A DNA stretch of 47,149 bases from Rhodospirillaceae bacterium. Lineage in GTDB: Bacteria; Pseudomonadota; Alphaproteobacteria; UBA6615. Positions 46,933-47,149 of the stretch are shown in pieces. Location of the stretch: contig JABJEK010000058.1 in the NCBI GenBank assembly GCA_018702955.1, forward strand, positions 1 through 47,149, written 5' to 3'. The stretch's first letter is position 1. Every line of letters starts with the position of its first letter. The notes under the pieces were generated by a model. That model saw nothing but the letters and a program-made list of their open reading frames with translations, was not told the origin of the DNA and ran no database searches. The position numbers and the translations under genes are program-made.

Positions 46933-47149
46933 ATGCCCGGATTGACCACGCGTTTCCTCATTATCACCGTCTTGTTCGTAACCTGTTTGATGGTTTCGAA
47001 CATCACGGCCGTCAAGCTGATCGACATAAACGGGTATGTTCTCACAGGTGCCATCGTGATCTTCCCGATCAGCTACATCATCGGCGATGTTCTGACTGAA
47101 GTTTACGGTTTCGCCAAGGCCCGCCTGGTTGTTTGGGTCGGCTTCGGGG
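46933..47149 (+). CDS. yhhQ: Queuosine precursor transporter, YhhQ/VUT family (partial, 5' end)
   Basis: The first 72 codons of an inner-membrane protein cut by the window end. It starts [20 protein letters not shown], followed by [20 protein letters not shown] and [20 protein letters not shown]. The pattern [21 protein letters not shown] is the hallmark of the vitamin uptake transporter (VUT) family, whose studied members import queuosine precursors preQ0/preQ1. Placement back to back with queA-queG supports that substrate. I see no ribosome binding site stronger than a short purine run. Confidence 0.88.
   Translation, partial: MPGLTTRFLIITVLFVTCLMVSNITAVKLIDINGYVLTGAIVIFPISYIIGDVLTEVYGFAKARLVVWVGFG

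Overview
The window is GC-rich, densely coded bacterial chromosome. Several traits point to an alphaproteobacterium, probably Rhodospirillales-like: a uvrD-prmA pair, a methionine synthase split into two genes behind an ArsR-methyltransferase regulator, a DUF1127 protein, GcvA-type LysR regulators, and an MlaA-MlaC pair. No genus can be named from sequence alone. I saw no rRNA, tRNA, insertion sequence, prophage or CRISPR array.

Layout. Bases 1-12,900 hold the end of an EamA transporter, DNA ligase ligA, a convergent set (Xaa-Pro aminopeptidase, a DUF849/BKACE enzyme, an FAD monooxygenase), a cupin plus GMC oxidoreductase pair, prmA and uvrD, and an HtrA-like protein that has lost two residues of its catalytic triad. 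Bases 12,900-20,000 hold a ClC channel with CBS domains, a diguanylate cyclase, metY, a LysR regulator, a DUF1127 protein and a serine hydrolase.

Bases 20,084-34,165 are a co-directional catabolic island: an M24 'pita-bread' protein without metal ligands, a LysR regulator, hydantoinase/oxoprolinase A and B subunits, a complete ABC importer with an NMT1/THI5-like binding protein, an amidase, a cyanurate/barbiturate-type ring-opening amidohydrolase, an FAD hydroxylase of the 2,6-dihydroxypyridine hydroxylase type, and a cytosine-deaminase-like amidohydrolase. Together these families suggest import, deamination, ring hydroxylation, ring opening and amide hydrolysis of a pyrimidine-like N-heterocycle. 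The enzyme order resembles the oxidative (barbiturate) pyrimidine route, but with a flavin hydroxylase where a uracil dehydrogenase would be expected. This is my best candidate for an undescribed system.

Bases 34,178-39,826 (minus strand) form a tight methionine operon: ArsR-methyltransferase regulator, metF, metH1 (homocysteine domain), metH2 (folate, cobalamin and activation domains). An AT-rich palindromic site upstream of it resembles one upstream of metY (12 of 15 bases identical), suggesting a shared methionine regulon. The remainder holds mlaA-mlaC, ettA, a tandem YCII-domain protein with a cupin, and a queuosine group (queA, queG and the start of a YhhQ-type queuosine precursor transporter) that runs off the end.
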